DNA of 64,000 bases from Streptomyces sp. BHT-5-2 (GTDB taxonomy: Bacteria; Actinomycetota; Actinomycetes; Streptomycetales; Streptomycetaceae), in assembly GCF_019774615.1 (NCBI RefSeq), contig NZ_CP081496.1, forward strand, positions 1,302,001 to 1,366,000. Reading direction: 5' to 3'. The notes under the pieces are model-generated. The model was given only the letters and a program-made list of their open reading frames with translations. It made no database searches and was not told the origin of the DNA. A program made the translations under genes and the position numbers. This document shows, one piece after another, positions 38,493 through 47,249 of the stretch (position 1 is its first letter; the number at the start of each line of letters is the position of its first letter).

Positions 38493-39563
38493 GTGCGCTC
38501 TCCGAAGGACTTTTTCCGTCCGCTGGCCGTCGGGGCTCCGGAACCGGTGCGGGAGGTGCCGTTCCGACCGTCGCGGATGATCCACTTCTTTGATCCGGGA
38601 AACCCGCGGATGGCGGCCAAGGTGCCGGACATCGCGCCGGACGTCGATGTGCTGCTGGGGAATCTGGAGGACGCGGTCGCCGCGGACCGCAAGGAAGCGG
38701 CACGCAACGGGCTGGTCGAGATCGCCCGCGCGACCGACTTCGGCGAGACGCAGCTGTGGACCCGGATCAACAGCCTGGACTCGCCGTGGGCACTGGACGA
38801 CCTGCTGACGCTGGTCACCGAGATCGGCGACCAGCTCGACGTGATCATGGTGCCGAAGGTCGAGGGCGCCGAGGACATCCACTATGTCGACCGGCTGGTG
38901 GCGCAGTTGGAGGCGAAGGCCGGGGTGCGGCGGCCGATCCTGCTGCACGCGATCCTGGAGACGCCGCGCGGGGTCGCCAACGTCGAGGAGATCGCCGGGG
39001 CCAGCCCGCGGATGCAGGGAATGTCGCTGGGGCCTGCGGACCTGGCGGCGAGCCGGCGGATGAAGACGACGCGGGTGGGCGGCGGACACCCCGGCTACCT
39101 CGTCCGGGAGGACCCCGTGCCGGGTGCGGCGGACGCGCCGCGGGCGGTGTTCCAGCAGGACCTGTGGCACTACACGATCGCGCGGATGGTGGACGCCTGC
39201 GCCGCGCACGGGATCCTGCCGTACTACGGGCCGTTCGGCGACATCAAGGACACCGTGGCGTGCGAGGACCAGTTCCGCAACGCGTTCCTGCTGGGCTGCG
39301 TGGGGGCGTGGAGCCTACACCCGGTGCAGATCGGGATCGCGAAGAAGGTGTTCTCGCCGGCGCCGGCGGAGGTCGCCTGGGCGCGCCGGGTCATCGCGGA
39401 GATGGGCGACGGCACCGGTGCGGTGATGATCGACGGGAAGATGCAGGACGACGCCACGTTCAAGCAGTGCCAGGTGGTGGTGGAGCTGGCCGAGGCGCTG
39501 GTGGCACGGGATCCCGAGCTGCGGGCGGCGTATGCGGCGGCGAGCGGCGAGGGAGCGGAGTAG
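38493..39563 (+). CDS. CoA-ester lyase (malyl/beta-methylmalyl-CoA lyase type, HpcH/HpaI family)
   Basis: 356 residues from GTG 38493 ([14 protein letters not shown]), with GGGAGG upstream. The TIM-barrel family signatures are present: [20 protein letters not shown] with the Mg-binding Glu/Asp, [41 protein letters not shown] and [13 protein letters not shown]. Its length and N-terminus fit the Mcl group that cleaves L-malyl-CoA or beta-methylmalyl-CoA, as in the ethylmalonyl-CoA pathway. However, none of that pathway's other genes (ccr, meaA, mcd) is here. It is followed at once by a second lyase gene. Confidence 0.82.
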   Translation: MRSPKDFFRPLAVGAPEPVREVPFRPSRMIHFFDPGNPRMAAKVPDIAPDVDVLLGNLEDAVAADRKEAARNGLVEIARATDFGETQLWTRINSLDSPWALDDLLTLVTEIGDQLDVIMVPKVEGAEDIHYVDRLVAQLEAKAGVRRPILLHAILETPRGVANVEEIAGASPRMQGMSLGPADLAASRRMKTTRVGGGHPGYLVREDPVPGAADAPRAVFQQDLWHYTIARMVDACAAHGILPYYGPFGDIKDTVACEDQFRNAFLLGCVGAWSLHPVQIGIAKKVFSPAPAEVAWARRVIAEMGDGTGAVMIDGKMQDDATFKQCQVVVELAEALVARDPELRAAYAAASGEGAE

Positions 39564-39567
39564 GGCC

Positions 39568-40461
39568 ATGGGTACGACGGGCGGAGAACAGGGAAGCGTG
39601 CGGGCGCGACGGTCGGTGCTGTACATGCCGGGCGCCAACGAGCGGGCGCTGCAGAAGGCGGCGTCGCTGCCGGCGGACGGGCTGATCCTGGATCTGGAGG
39701 ACGCGGTCGCCCCGGACGCCAAGGAGGCGGCGCGGGAGCGGGTCGCGGCGGCGGTGGCCGGCGGCGCGTACGGCCGCCGGGAGGTCACGATCCGCGTCAA
39801 CGGGCCGGGGACCCAGTGGTTCGCGGACGATCTGCGGGCGGCGGCGCAGGCCGGTCCGGACGCGGTGGTGGTGCCGAAGGTGGAGTCCGCGGAGACCGTG
39901 CGGGAGGTCGAGCGGCGGCTGGAGGCGGCCGGCGCCCCGGACCGCACGGCGATCTGGGCGATGGTGGAGACGCCGCGGGCGATGCTGGACGCCCGTGCGG
40001 TGGCCGGCGCGAGCGAGCGGCTGACGGTGCTGGTGATGGGCACCAACGACCTGGCGAAGGAACTGCACGCCGCGCATGTGCCGGGCCGGGCGCCGCTGCT
40101 GACCGGGCTGTCGCTGGCGCTGCTGGCGGCCCGGGAGGCGGGGAAGGCGATCCTGGACGGGGTGTTCAACGACGTCAAGGACCTGGCCGGGTTCGAGGCG
40201 GAGTGCGTCCAGGGGCAGCAGTTCGGGTTCGACGGCAAGACGCTGATCCATCCGTCGCAGATCGAGCCGTGCAACCGGGCGTTCGCGCCGGCCGAGGCGG
40301 AGGTGGCACGGGCGCGGAAGATCATCGACGCGTTCGAGGAGGCGGGCCGGGAGGGCCGTGGAGTGGTCACGGTGGACGGCCGGATGATCGAGAACCTGCA
40401 TGTGGAGGAGGCGCGGCGGGTGCTGGCACTGGCGGCGGCGGTGGCGGACGTGAGGGAGTAG
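39568..40461 (+). CDS. CitE-like CoA-ester lyase (HpcH/HpaI family)
   Basis: 297 residues from ATG 39568, 4 bases after the previous stop, so co-transcribed. Shorter than the first lyase, with SVLYMPGANERALQKA, LILDLEDAVAPDAKEAAR, TIRVNGPGTQW, VVVPKVESAETV, WAMVETPRAML and FGFDGKTLIHPSQIEPCN, the CitE/citramalyl-CoA lyase-like pattern. Candidate substrates are citramalyl-CoA, malyl-CoA or malyl-CoA thioesters; the sequence does not choose. Together with the first gene it suggests a paired lyase/thioesterase reaction, as Mcl1/Mcl2 do in Rhodobacter, but this is inference. Confidence 0.8.
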   Translation: MGTTGGEQGSVRARRSVLYMPGANERALQKAASLPADGLILDLEDAVAPDAKEAARERVAAAVAGGAYGRREVTIRVNGPGTQWFADDLRAAAQAGPDAVVVPKVESAETVREVERRLEAAGAPDRTAIWAMVETPRAMLDARAVAGASERLTVLVMGTNDLAKELHAAHVPGRAPLLTGLSLALLAAREAGKAILDGVFNDVKDLAGFEAECVQGQQFGFDGKTLIHPSQIEPCNRAFAPAEAEVARARKIIDAFEEAGREGRGVVTVDGRMIENLHVEEARRVLALAAAVADVRE

Positions 40462-40500
40462 GCCGGGCCTCGACGTGCCGTAGGGGTGCGGCGGCGCCGG

Positions 40501-41617
40501 TCAGGCTGGGCGGAGGATCAGCTCGGGGACCGGGTCGGTGGTCAGGATGCCGGGGGCGAATCCGTCGGCGAGGCGGTCCAGCAGGGCGCCGAGCCAGCGG
40601 GCGTCCTCGGCCGAGGCGTGGCGCAGCCGCATCCGGTGGCTCTGGAAGGGGACGATCCGCAGTTCCCGCAGGCGGCCGGTGCCGGGTTCCAGGGCCGGGA
40701 GGTAGAGCGGGCGCAGATCGTCGCGGTAGCGCTCGTAGCCGGTGATGCCCTCGTAGTCGTCGATGAAGTCGCCGCAGCCGTGGAGGATGAGTTTCCCCGC
40801 GTACAGCTCCACGGGGCGCGGGTGGTGCGAGGAGTGGCCGTGGACGAGGTCCGCGCCGGCGTCGATCAGGGCGCGCGCGCAGGCGGTCTGGGCGCGGGGG
40901 ACGGTATAGCCCCAGTTGGAACCCCAGTGCACCGAGACCACGGCCAGATCGCCGATCCGCTTGCGGGCGCGCAGCTGGGCGCCCACCGCGGCGGCGGTGG
41001 CCGGCGAGGGGCCGTCGGCCCAGTGGACGCCGCTGTGCCGGGCGGTCGCGGCCCAGGTGCGGGGGATGCCGCTGGACGGCATGCCGAGGGCGACGACGAG
41101 CAGGCGGTGACCGCCGGGCAGATGGACGACCGCGGGGCGGCGGGCTGCCTCGGCGTCATTGCCCGCACCCGCCGTGCGCAGGCCCGCGGCGGCCAGGCTC
41201 CGCAGGGTCTCGGCCAGCCCGTCGCGGCCGAAGTCCAGGACGTGGTTGTTGGAGAGGACGCAGACGTCCGGGCGGGCGGCGGCCAGGCAGGGAAGGTTCG
41301 CCGGGTGCATCCGGTAGTGGATCTCCCGGCCCGGGGCGAAGGTGCCGTGCCGGGTGACGGAGGTCTCCAGGTTGAGCACCCGGGCCGCGGGCGCGGCGGC
41401 GTCGAGGGCGGCCAGGGCGTCGCCCCAGGGGTAGCGGAAGGCGACCGGGCGGTGGACCGAGCCGTTGACCGCCTCGGCCAGTCCGACGTAGATCCGGGCG
41501 TCCTGGACATACGGCTCGCGCAGCTCGGGGTCGCCGGGAAAAGGCAGGATCTGGTCGACTCCGCGGCCGAGCATCACATCGCCGCAGAGTGCGAGGGTGA
41601 CGGGTTCAGCGGTCATC
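40501..41617 (-). CDS. CapA family (poly-gamma-glutamate synthesis-type) metallophosphatase-like protein
   Basis: 371 residues from MTAEPVTLALCGDVMLGRG (ATG 41617). The calcineurin-like metal motifs of CapA/PgsA are complete: GDVMLGRG, NLETSVTRHG, LSNNHVLDFGRDGL, VVSVHWGSNWG and HGHSSHHPRPVELYAGK. In Bacillus CapA/PgsA acts in polyglutamate export; no other polyglutamate gene is present here, and there is no signal peptide or membrane helix, so the product may be a cytoplasmic metal-dependent phosphatase of unknown substrate. It is convergent with the CitE-like gene. parS sites lie 71 bases upstream. Confidence 0.85.
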
Positions 41618-41644
41618 GACGCGCACCGGCTTCCTTTTCCCAGG

Positions 41645-42805
41645 TTAGGGGCCGATGGGTGAGGCGGCCGGGCGGACGGCGGGCGGTGTTTCACGTGAAA
41701 CACCGTGTTTCACGTGAAACGGCTCGCCGTCGCCGACGTCCGGGCCGAAGCGGCGGCGGTAGGCGGACGGGGTCAGACCGGTCTCGCGGTGCATCAGGGC
41801 GCGCAGATGGGCCGCCGTGCCCAGGCCGCTGCGGCGGGCGACCACATCGAGGCGGGTCTCGCCGCGCTCGATCAACCGGCAGGCCAGGGCGATCCGTTCG
41901 CCGGTGAGCCAGGCCAGCGGGGTGGTGCCGAGTTCGGCACGGAAGCGGCGGTGGAGGGTGGCGGGGCTGACCGCGGCGCGGGCGGCCAGGTCGGCCACCG
42001 AGAGCGGGGTGTCCAGGTGTTCCTGGGCCCAGGCCAGGAGCGGGGCGAGCGAGGCGTCGGGGATGCGGGGCACCGGGCGTTCCACGAACTGCCGCTGGCC
42101 GCCGTCCCGATGGGCGGCGAAGACCAGCCGGCGGCTGACCGCGTTGGCGATCTCCGCGCCGTGGTCGCGGCGGACCACATGCAGCCCCAGATCGAGCGCG
42201 GCCGCGCTGCCCGCCGCGGTGAGGACGTCGCCGTCGTCCACGAACAGCACGTCGGGTTCCAGGCGGACGCCGGGGAAGCGGGCCCGGAAGACATCGGCCC
42301 ACTGCCAGTGGGTGGTGGCCCGGCGGCCGTCGAGGACGCCCGCCTCGGCGAGGGTGAAGGCGCCCGTGCAGAAACTGATCAGCCGAGCGCCGCGGGCATG
42401 GGCGCGACGGACGGCGTCGAGCAGGGCGGGCCGGCGGGGCACCTCGACATCGGGCCGGTGGGGGACGATCACGGTGTCAGCGCTGTCGGCCGCCGCCAGG
42501 TCGGCGACGCCGGTGAGAGTGAAGAAGCCGTCGCGCATCACGGTCCGAGGCTCCGGTGCACAGAGGGCGAAGTCGTAGAGCGGGCGCCCTATTTCGGGGC
42601 GCTGGAGGCCGAACACCTCGATCGCACAGCCGAGTTCGAAGGGGTTGGTGTTCTCGTCGACGACGGCGACTACGCGGTGCGGGCGCTCGGGGCGGTGCGG
42701 GCGATCAGGGCGGTTCGGGCGATCGGGGCGGTGCGCTGCGCGGCCCGGCATGCGGTCCGGTATTCGGCCTGGTATCCGGTCCGGCTGCGAGGATCGTTGC
42801 GGCAT
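41645..42805 (-). CDS. GlxA-family AraC-type regulator with DJ-1/PfpI domain
   Basis: 386 residues. N-terminal region contains repeated HRPDRP/RPNRPDRP-type units, then a DJ-1/PfpI domain (about 45-220; VVAVVDENTNPFELG, LISFCTGAFTLAEAGVLDGRRATTHW, the elbow Cys in the glutaminase-like fold), then two AraC HTHs (about 250-345; LSVADLAARAAVSPATLHRRFRAELG, DVVARRSGLGTAAHLRALMHRETGLTPSAYRRRF). The C-terminus FHVKHGVSRET is encoded by two parS palindromes. The effector is unknown; it is divergent from a cupin gene, a common pairing with target. The start at 42805 is uncertain because the repeats precede the core. Confidence 0.85.
   Translation of the reverse strand: MPQRSSQPDRIPGRIPDRMPGRAAHRPDRPNRPDRPHRPERPHRVVAVVDENTNPFELGCAIEVFGLQRPEIGRPLYDFALCAPEPRTVMRDGFFTLTGVADLAAADSADTVIVPHRPDVEVPRRPALLDAVRRAHARGARLISFCTGAFTLAEAGVLDGRRATTHWQWADVFRARFPGVRLEPDVLFVDDGDVLTAAGSAAALDLGLHVVRRDHGAEIANAVSRRLVFAAHRDGGQRQFVERPVPRIPDASLAPLLAWAQEHLDTPLSVADLAARAAVSPATLHRRFRAELGTTPLAWLTGERIALACRLIERGETRLDVVARRSGLGTAAHLRALMHRETGLTPSAYRRRFGPDVGDGEPFHVKHGVSRETPPAVRPAASPIGP
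41688..41701. other. parS: parS site (ParB-binding), inside the 3' end of glxA-like gene
   Basis: Perfect GTTTCACGTGAAAC, 5 bases from a second copy at 41707-41720. The pair falls inside the last codons of the GlxA-like gene. Confidence 0.85.
41707..41720. other. parS: parS site (ParB-binding), second of pair
   Basis: Perfect GTTTCACGTGAAAC, 19 bases start-to-start from the first copy, inside the GlxA-like coding region. Confidence 0.85.
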
Positions 42806-42857
42806 ATGCGATTTCTAGCACTCACGGCGACCGGGCAGGGCGGACCAGGATCGGATC

Positions 42858-43259
42858 ATGAGCACACACGCACACCAGCCCCTGGAACTCGCCGCGGCAC
42901 TGGCCTCCTTCGACGCCCTGTGGAGCCCCCGGATCGTCACCCGGGTCAACGACTACGACGTCCGGGTCGCCAAGGTCGCCGGCGACCACCTCTGGCACGC
43001 CCATGACGACACCGACGAGTTCTTCCTGGTGCTGGAGGGGGAGTTGCTGATCTCGTTGCGCGAGGAGACGGGGGAGCGCACCGTCCGGCTGCCCAAGGGC
43101 GCCGTGTTCACCGTCCCCCGGGGCACCGAACACAAGCCGTCCGCCCCGTCCGGCGCCTCGCTGCTGGTCTTCGAACCCACCGGGACGTCAACGGTCGGCG
43201 ACCGGCACGAGGAGGTCCCCGACCACGTGGACGCCACCACGGGGCACGCGCTGGGGTGA
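42858..43259 (+). CDS. Cupin domain protein
   Basis: 133 residues from ATG 42858. A single small barrel carries the two cupin motifs: HLWHAHDDTDEFFLVLEGELLISL (G-x5-H-x-H-x-E-like, with metal-binding His, His and Glu) and VFTVPRGTEHKPSAPSGASLLVFE (P-x-G-x-x-H). A divalent metal is expected. Small cupins of this type are isomerases, dioxygenases or sensors; no assignment is justified. It is divergent from the GlxA-like regulator, which probably controls it, with 52 bases between the starts. Confidence 0.8.
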   Translation: MSTHAHQPLELAAALASFDALWSPRIVTRVNDYDVRVAKVAGDHLWHAHDDTDEFFLVLEGELLISLREETGERTVRLPKGAVFTVPRGTEHKPSAPSGASLLVFEPTGTSTVGDRHEEVPDHVDATTGHALG

Positions 43260-43479
43260 TCGCCGGGGCGGCCCGACGCCTGCCGCCGGGCCGCCCCGCA
43301 GCACTCCCGCACTTCCGCACCATCCGCGTGCACCGCCACCCCTACACCGCGTACGGCACCACCGAGTACACCCACGACACCAGCGGCGACGCCTCCATCC
43401 AGTGCTTTCCGAAGGACCAGGGCGCCTCCGTCGAACGCCCGCCGGGCCGACCGCGACCGAACCGCACTGCCCAGACCGC
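43260..43479. other. Gap between cupin gene and hydrolase terminator
   Basis: About 220 bases with no supported gene. Confidence 0.4.
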
Positions 43480-43513
43480 GGGGCCGGGCCGCCTCGGGAG
43501 ACGGCCCGGCCCC
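43480..43513 (-). terminator. Terminator of the S33-type hydrolase gene
   Basis: Twelve-base GC arms (43480-43491 and 43502-43513) around a 10-base loop sit 5 bases past the stop at 43518 on the minus strand. Confidence 0.8.
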
Positions 43514-43517
43514 TCTG

Positions 43518-45062
43518 CTACTTCTCCTTCGGGCAGAACACGTCCCCCCGCGGCCACCGGCCGTCCCGCAGGTACCCGGTCACCGCCCGGTCACCGCAGG
43601 CGTTCCCGTTCGCCAGGTACACCCCGTGCCCGCCGTGGTCGAGGGTCACCATGCGGGCCCGCCGGCCGAGCGCGGTCCGCATGTTCCGCGCCCCGAAGTA
43701 GGGCGTCGCCGGGTCCCGGAGGTTCTGGATCATCAGGATGTCGGCCGGCCCGCGGTCGGTGATCCGGACCGGCTCGTCGGCCGGCCGGTCCTTCCAGAAC
43801 GCGCAGGGCGTGACGTTCGCCGTCATCCCGGCGGTGAGCGGGTGCCGCACCCGGTCGGCGGCGACCGCCCGCCGGTAGCTCGCCACGTCCCGCGGCCACG
43901 CCACGTCGTTGCAGATCGTCGCCACGGTCACGGCCGCGTCCGGGTCGGGCAGCGGCCCGGCCAGGTCGTCCGGGAGCCGCGGGGTCGCGGCGGGGTCCTG
44001 GGCCGCCCTGATCAGTCCGGCCAGCCGGGCGAAGGCGGTCTCGTCGCCGTAGAGCGCGGACTGCACCGCCTGCCGCAGCCGGTTCCCGGTCAGCGGGGTC
44101 CCCGGTACGTTCGACGGCTTGGGCCTGCGGTCCAGCTCCGCGGCGAGCGCCAGCACCAACGGACGTACTTCGTCGGCCCGGCGGGCCAGCCGCAGGCCGT
44201 CCGCCGTCCGCGCCGGGTCCGCCGCCCAGGCCGCGAAGTCGGGGAACCGGTCGTCCGCCCCCTGTGCCATGTTGGCCAGCCAACCCCGCTCCAGCCGCTG
44301 CGGGTTCGGGTCGTCGGTGCTGTCCAGCACCCACCGGTCGGTCCGCTCGGGATACTTCTGCGCGTACACCGCCGCCACGTACGTCCCGTACGACGCGCCC
44401 CAGGCGGACAGTTTCCGTTCGCCCAGCGCCTGCCGCAGCCGCTCGATGTCCCGCACCTCGTTCGCCGTGCTCATGCTGCGCACCAGTGCGCCCCCGTTGC
44501 GGGCGCACGCCTCGGCGATCCGGCGGGACCGTGCGACGTTCTCCTCGATGCCGCCGTCCGCCGCCGGCCAGGACCGCAGCGTCACCAGTTCCCGGTCCCC
44601 GGCGTCCAGTCCGCAGCCGGCCTTGGTGCTGCCGCCCACACCGCGCGGGTCAAAGCCGACCAGGTCGTAGGCGCCGGCCATCTCCCGTTGCAGCGCCGCG
44701 CCCTTCTGTGCCAACCGGCCGATCCCGGAGCCGCCCGGACCGCCCGGGATCACCAGCAGCGTGCCCCGGCGGGCCGCCGGCCGGTCGCTGCGCACCCGGC
44801 TCACCGCCAACGTGATCCACGGTCCCGCCGGATCACGGTAGTCCAGCGGCACCGGCAGCTCGGCGCACTCCTGCCCCACCGGCCCACCGGGGCGCTCGCA
44901 GGATCGCCACGCCAGCCGCGGTGTTCCCGCCGCGGCGTCCTTCCGGCCCCGGTCCGCCGCCCGGGCGCCCGGCGCCACGGCAGTCAGCGTCGCCGCGGCC
45001 ATCACTCCCGACAGCCCCAGCAGCAACGCCCTCTGGGCCTTTCGCCCCCTGTAACTCGTCAT
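43518..45062 (-). CDS. Secreted S33 tripeptidyl-aminopeptidase-like serine hydrolase
   Basis: 514 residues from MTSYRGRKAQRALLLG. Signal peptide (Arg/Lys start, LLLGLSGVMAAATLTAVAPGARA, cleavage after AxA) directs export. Alpha/beta fold motifs: IPGGPGGSG oxyanion loop, DPRGVGGS, nucleophile elbow WGASYGTYVA (Ser near 217), DSTDDPNPQRL lid and LDHGGHGVY with the catalytic His near the end. This is the Streptomyces tripeptidyl aminopeptidase/SlpD-SlpE type, cutting N-terminal tripeptides from secreted proteins or peptide nutrients. It is divergent from a small Asn-rich secreted peptide gene; no operon partner. Confidence 0.88.
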   Translation of the reverse strand: MTSYRGRKAQRALLLGLSGVMAAATLTAVAPGARAADRGRKDAAAGTPRLAWRSCERPGGPVGQECAELPVPLDYRDPAGPWITLAVSRVRSDRPAARRGTLLVIPGGPGGSGIGRLAQKGAALQREMAGAYDLVGFDPRGVGGSTKAGCGLDAGDRELVTLRSWPAADGGIEENVARSRRIAEACARNGGALVRSMSTANEVRDIERLRQALGERKLSAWGASYGTYVAAVYAQKYPERTDRWVLDSTDDPNPQRLERGWLANMAQGADDRFPDFAAWAADPARTADGLRLARRADEVRPLVLALAAELDRRPKPSNVPGTPLTGNRLRQAVQSALYGDETAFARLAGLIRAAQDPAATPRLPDDLAGPLPDPDAAVTVATICNDVAWPRDVASYRRAVAADRVRHPLTAGMTANVTPCAFWKDRPADEPVRITDRGPADILMIQNLRDPATPYFGARNMRTALGRRARMVTLDHGGHGVYLANGNACGDRAVTGYLRDGRWPRGDVFCPKEK

Positions 45063-45290
45063 GGAGCAAGGCTCGTTGACCCGCCGGCGCCCGCCCATCC
45101 GGCGAGCCGCCCGGTCGTGGTGGGGTTTTCCCCCGCCCGCACCGCGGCCGGGGAGCCCGCCGGGCCGTTGGGCCACCCGGCTGAATATGGCTCGCGAGCG
45201 TTTGGAATCCCTGCGGGTTGTCGGCGGCGGCGGCGGAGAACCGCAGGACGATACGTCTGCGACCAGCAGGCCGACCACGCAAGGAGCGTC

Positions 45291-45701
45291 GTGAAAAAAC
45301 TAATGCAGGCGGGAACCGTCGCCGGGACGGCATGCGGCCTGGTGCTGTTCGGCACCGGAGTCGCACAGGCCCAGACCCCCCCGGCCGATTCCCTGCTCTC
45401 CGCGGTGGCGGGCGCCGACGTCGGCACCATCACCGGCATGATTTCCGGCGTGATGTGCGACAACCGCCTCGCCGACTTCAACTACCGTTCGCCGCAACGG
45501 AAATCGCCGCACCCGTGTGTCAACGGCCCGGTCCGCAGCGGCAACAGCAAGAACAGCAACAACTACCTCAACCGCGGTAACCCGGTGAACAGCGGAAACA
45601 TCGAGACCGCCGCCGGATCCACCAACAGCCTCAACTCCGCCACGGGTTCGGAGAGCGGCAGCCGGAACGACATTTCCCGGATCCTCAAGGTCCTGCACTG
45701 A
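45291..45701 (+). CDS. Secreted small Asn/Ser/Gly-rich protein (plus-strand paralogue)
   Basis: 136 residues from GTG 45291 with AAGGAG upstream. The signal peptide KLMQAGTVAGTACGLVLFGTGVAQA is followed by a mature region with one disulfide-forming pair (C near 56 and near 76) and HPCVNGPVRSGNSKNSNNYL, then Asn/Ser/Gly-rich repeats (NRGNPVNSGN...). The motif C-x-NGPV-x-SGN-x-KN recurs in the next gene. The composition recalls Streptomyces surface proteins such as rodlins and chaplins, but neither the rodlin nor the chaplin repeat is present. Function unknown. Confidence 0.7.
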   Translation: MKKLMQAGTVAGTACGLVLFGTGVAQAQTPPADSLLSAVAGADVGTITGMISGVMCDNRLADFNYRSPQRKSPHPCVNGPVRSGNSKNSNNYLNRGNPVNSGNIETAAGSTNSLNSATGSESGSRNDISRILKVLH

Positions 45702-45740
45702 ACCGGAGATCCGGAACTCTCCCGGATGTGATCCGGAAAC

Positions 45741-45773
45741 GACTCAGGCCCCGGAATTCCCGGGGCCTGAGTC
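45741..45773. terminator. Bidirectional terminator between the two secreted-peptide genes
   Basis: Perfect 14-base arms (45741-45754 and 45760-45773) around a 5-base loop lie between the convergent genes ending at 45701 and 45801. Confidence 0.8.
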
Positions 45774-45800
45774 ATGCGCGGCACCACGCCCGCCCTCGGC

Positions 45801-46169
45801 TCACAGGTGCAGGCTGCCACCGTCGCCGAGCTGCTGCTTGTTGGAACTGCCGGACGACGAACCACTGCCGGTGGACCCGGAGTTGTTCGATCCGCTGTTG
45901 CTCGTCGGTGTTCCGCTGGAGCTGGGATTCCCGTTGATCCCCACGTTCTGGGCGTTCTTGATGTTGCCGCTGTTGACGGGGCCGTTGATGCAGTAACGCG
46001 CCCGGCCCTCGCACTCGAACGTGGCGATGAATTTGTTGAAGGTGTCGCCGTTCGCATTGAACGGACCGTCCCCCCAAGGCGAGGCCAGGGCCGGCGACGC
46101 GCCGTTGCCGACCAGGAGCAGGCCGAAAAGACCCGCAATCGCCATCTTCTTGGGACTCATTCTCTTCAC
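45801..46169 (-). CDS. Secreted small Asn/Ser/Gly-rich protein (minus-strand paralogue)
   Basis: 122 residues. Signal peptide MSPKKMAIAGLFGLLLVGNGASPALA gives a mature protein with C-x7-C (near 55 and 62) and RYCINGPVNSGNIKNAQNVG, then Ser/Gly/Asn repeats and an acidic-to-polar end. RYCINGPVNSGN aligns with HPCVNGPVRSGN of the convergent neighbour, so the two are paralogues built on one scaffold. The frame may start at GTG 46169 or ATG 46160; the second follows an AAGAGA-like site. Exported; function unknown. Confidence 0.7.
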   Translation of the reverse strand: MKRMSPKKMAIAGLFGLLLVGNGASPALASPWGDGPFNANGDTFNKFIATFECEGRARYCINGPVNSGNIKNAQNVGINGNPSSSGTPTSNSGSNNSGSTGSGSSSGSSNKQQLGDGGSLHL

Positions 46170-46313
46170 AGTGTGGTCCTGACCCTCGCGGTTGGTAAAC
46201 CCGCAGTCTTGCTACCGGCAGGACTCACCTGGGCCAAGCCTGAGGGGCGGCCGGTCTTCCGCGTTCACTCTGACCGACCACCCGGATTCACCGTGACGGA
46301 CCCTTCGTCCTCC

Positions 46314-46886
46314 TCAGTCCTCCACGCGCAGAATCTGACCGGGAAAAATATGGTCGGGTCCGTCACGAAGGCGGTCCTTGTTGAGCGTGTAAAGGGCGTC
46401 CGCACCACCGGGGATGCCACTGCGCCGGGCGATGGCGGCGAGACGGTCGCCGAGGCGGACCACATAGGTGCCGGCCTGGGCCGTGAGCGAGGGCGAGGTG
46501 GGGCGGGCGCGGAGGGCACGGTCACCGGACGAGCCGGCCGTGCGGCCGCAGTTGGGCCAGGGCGACAGTCCGCGGTCCTGGACGATCCGCTCGCCGATGG
46601 CGATCTGCTCGTCACGGGAGGCGAGGTCGGCGCGCGGCGCATAGCGCTCGCCGCCGTACGCACGCCAGGTGGCCAACGAGATCTGCAGTCCGCCGTGGTA
46701 GCCGTTGCCGGTGTTGATGTGCCAGTCGCCGCTGCTCTCGCAGGCGGCGATCTGGTCCCAGTCGGTGCCCGACGGCGGCGAGGGGTCGGCGGCCGCAGGG
46801 CCGGCGGCCGCCATCACGAGGGAGAGCATTCCCAGCAGCGCGGACGGAATCGGTCCGGCGGTGCGTCCGGCGATCGACGACGGCAT
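46314..46886 (-). CDS. Rpf-like transglycosylase with LysM domain
   Basis: 190 residues from MPSSIAGRTAG (ATG 46886, AGGAGGA upstream). The signal peptide ends near AAAD; residues about 45-120 form the resuscitation-promoting-factor domain WDQIAACESSGDWHINTGNGYHGGLQIS, the Glu of CESSGDW being the catalytic residue that cleaves peptidoglycan glycan strands; a C-terminal LysM (YVVRLGDRLAAIARRSG...GQILRV) binds it. This is the Rpf/SwlA-type wall-lytic enzyme used in spore germination and growth. A structured leader upstream may be a c-di-AMP riboswitch. Confidence 0.9.
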   Translation of the reverse strand: MPSSIAGRTAGPIPSALLGMLSLVMAAAGPAAADPSPPSGTDWDQIAACESSGDWHINTGNGYHGGLQISLATWRAYGGERYAPRADLASRDEQIAIGERIVQDRGLSPWPNCGRTAGSSGDRALRARPTSPSLTAQAGTYVVRLGDRLAAIARRSGIPGGADALYTLNKDRLRDGPDHIFPGQILRVED

Positions 46887-47045
46887 GGCACTTCCTCCTG
46901 CATGCTCCAGCGGCGTCGCGACATCGTGAGCGCCACGACTGAGGGGCAGGCACCAGGTAACCCGTAGCCATGGCACATGGCAGGTCCGGGTGAGCCATGC
47001 GGATGGTTTTTCACCCGCGCGGATCCCCGACGGGAGGAATGCGCG
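46887..47045 (-). promoter_or_regulatory. Candidate cyclic di-AMP (ydaO/yuaA) riboswitch
   Basis: The leader of the Rpf/LysM gene, read on the minus strand, contains GGGGATCC, then GGGTGAAAAACC, then CACCCGGACCTGCC and CTACGGGTTACC-like blocks, which recall the ydaO core (GGGGGA-CC, GGGGUGAAUC, CCGAACCCG). Actinobacterial ydaO RNAs are known to precede Rpf-type genes. The match is imperfect and done by eye, so treat the call as provisional. Confidence 0.45.
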
Positions 47046-47249
47046 GATGTTGCGACGTCAATTTTGGCTGGTTGACGGGTGTTTCCCGGTCAGGGGGGCG
47101 GAGCGGCGTACATAGAAAGTGACAGGCGGCGCCCGACCGATGCCTACCTGCGGACGATCCCCCCGTCCGAAGCGGACGAGAGGCTGGGGTGCATCGACCG
47201 ACATCGCATCGGCGACCTCGGCTGCTTCGACGACAAGGGGTGGGAATTC

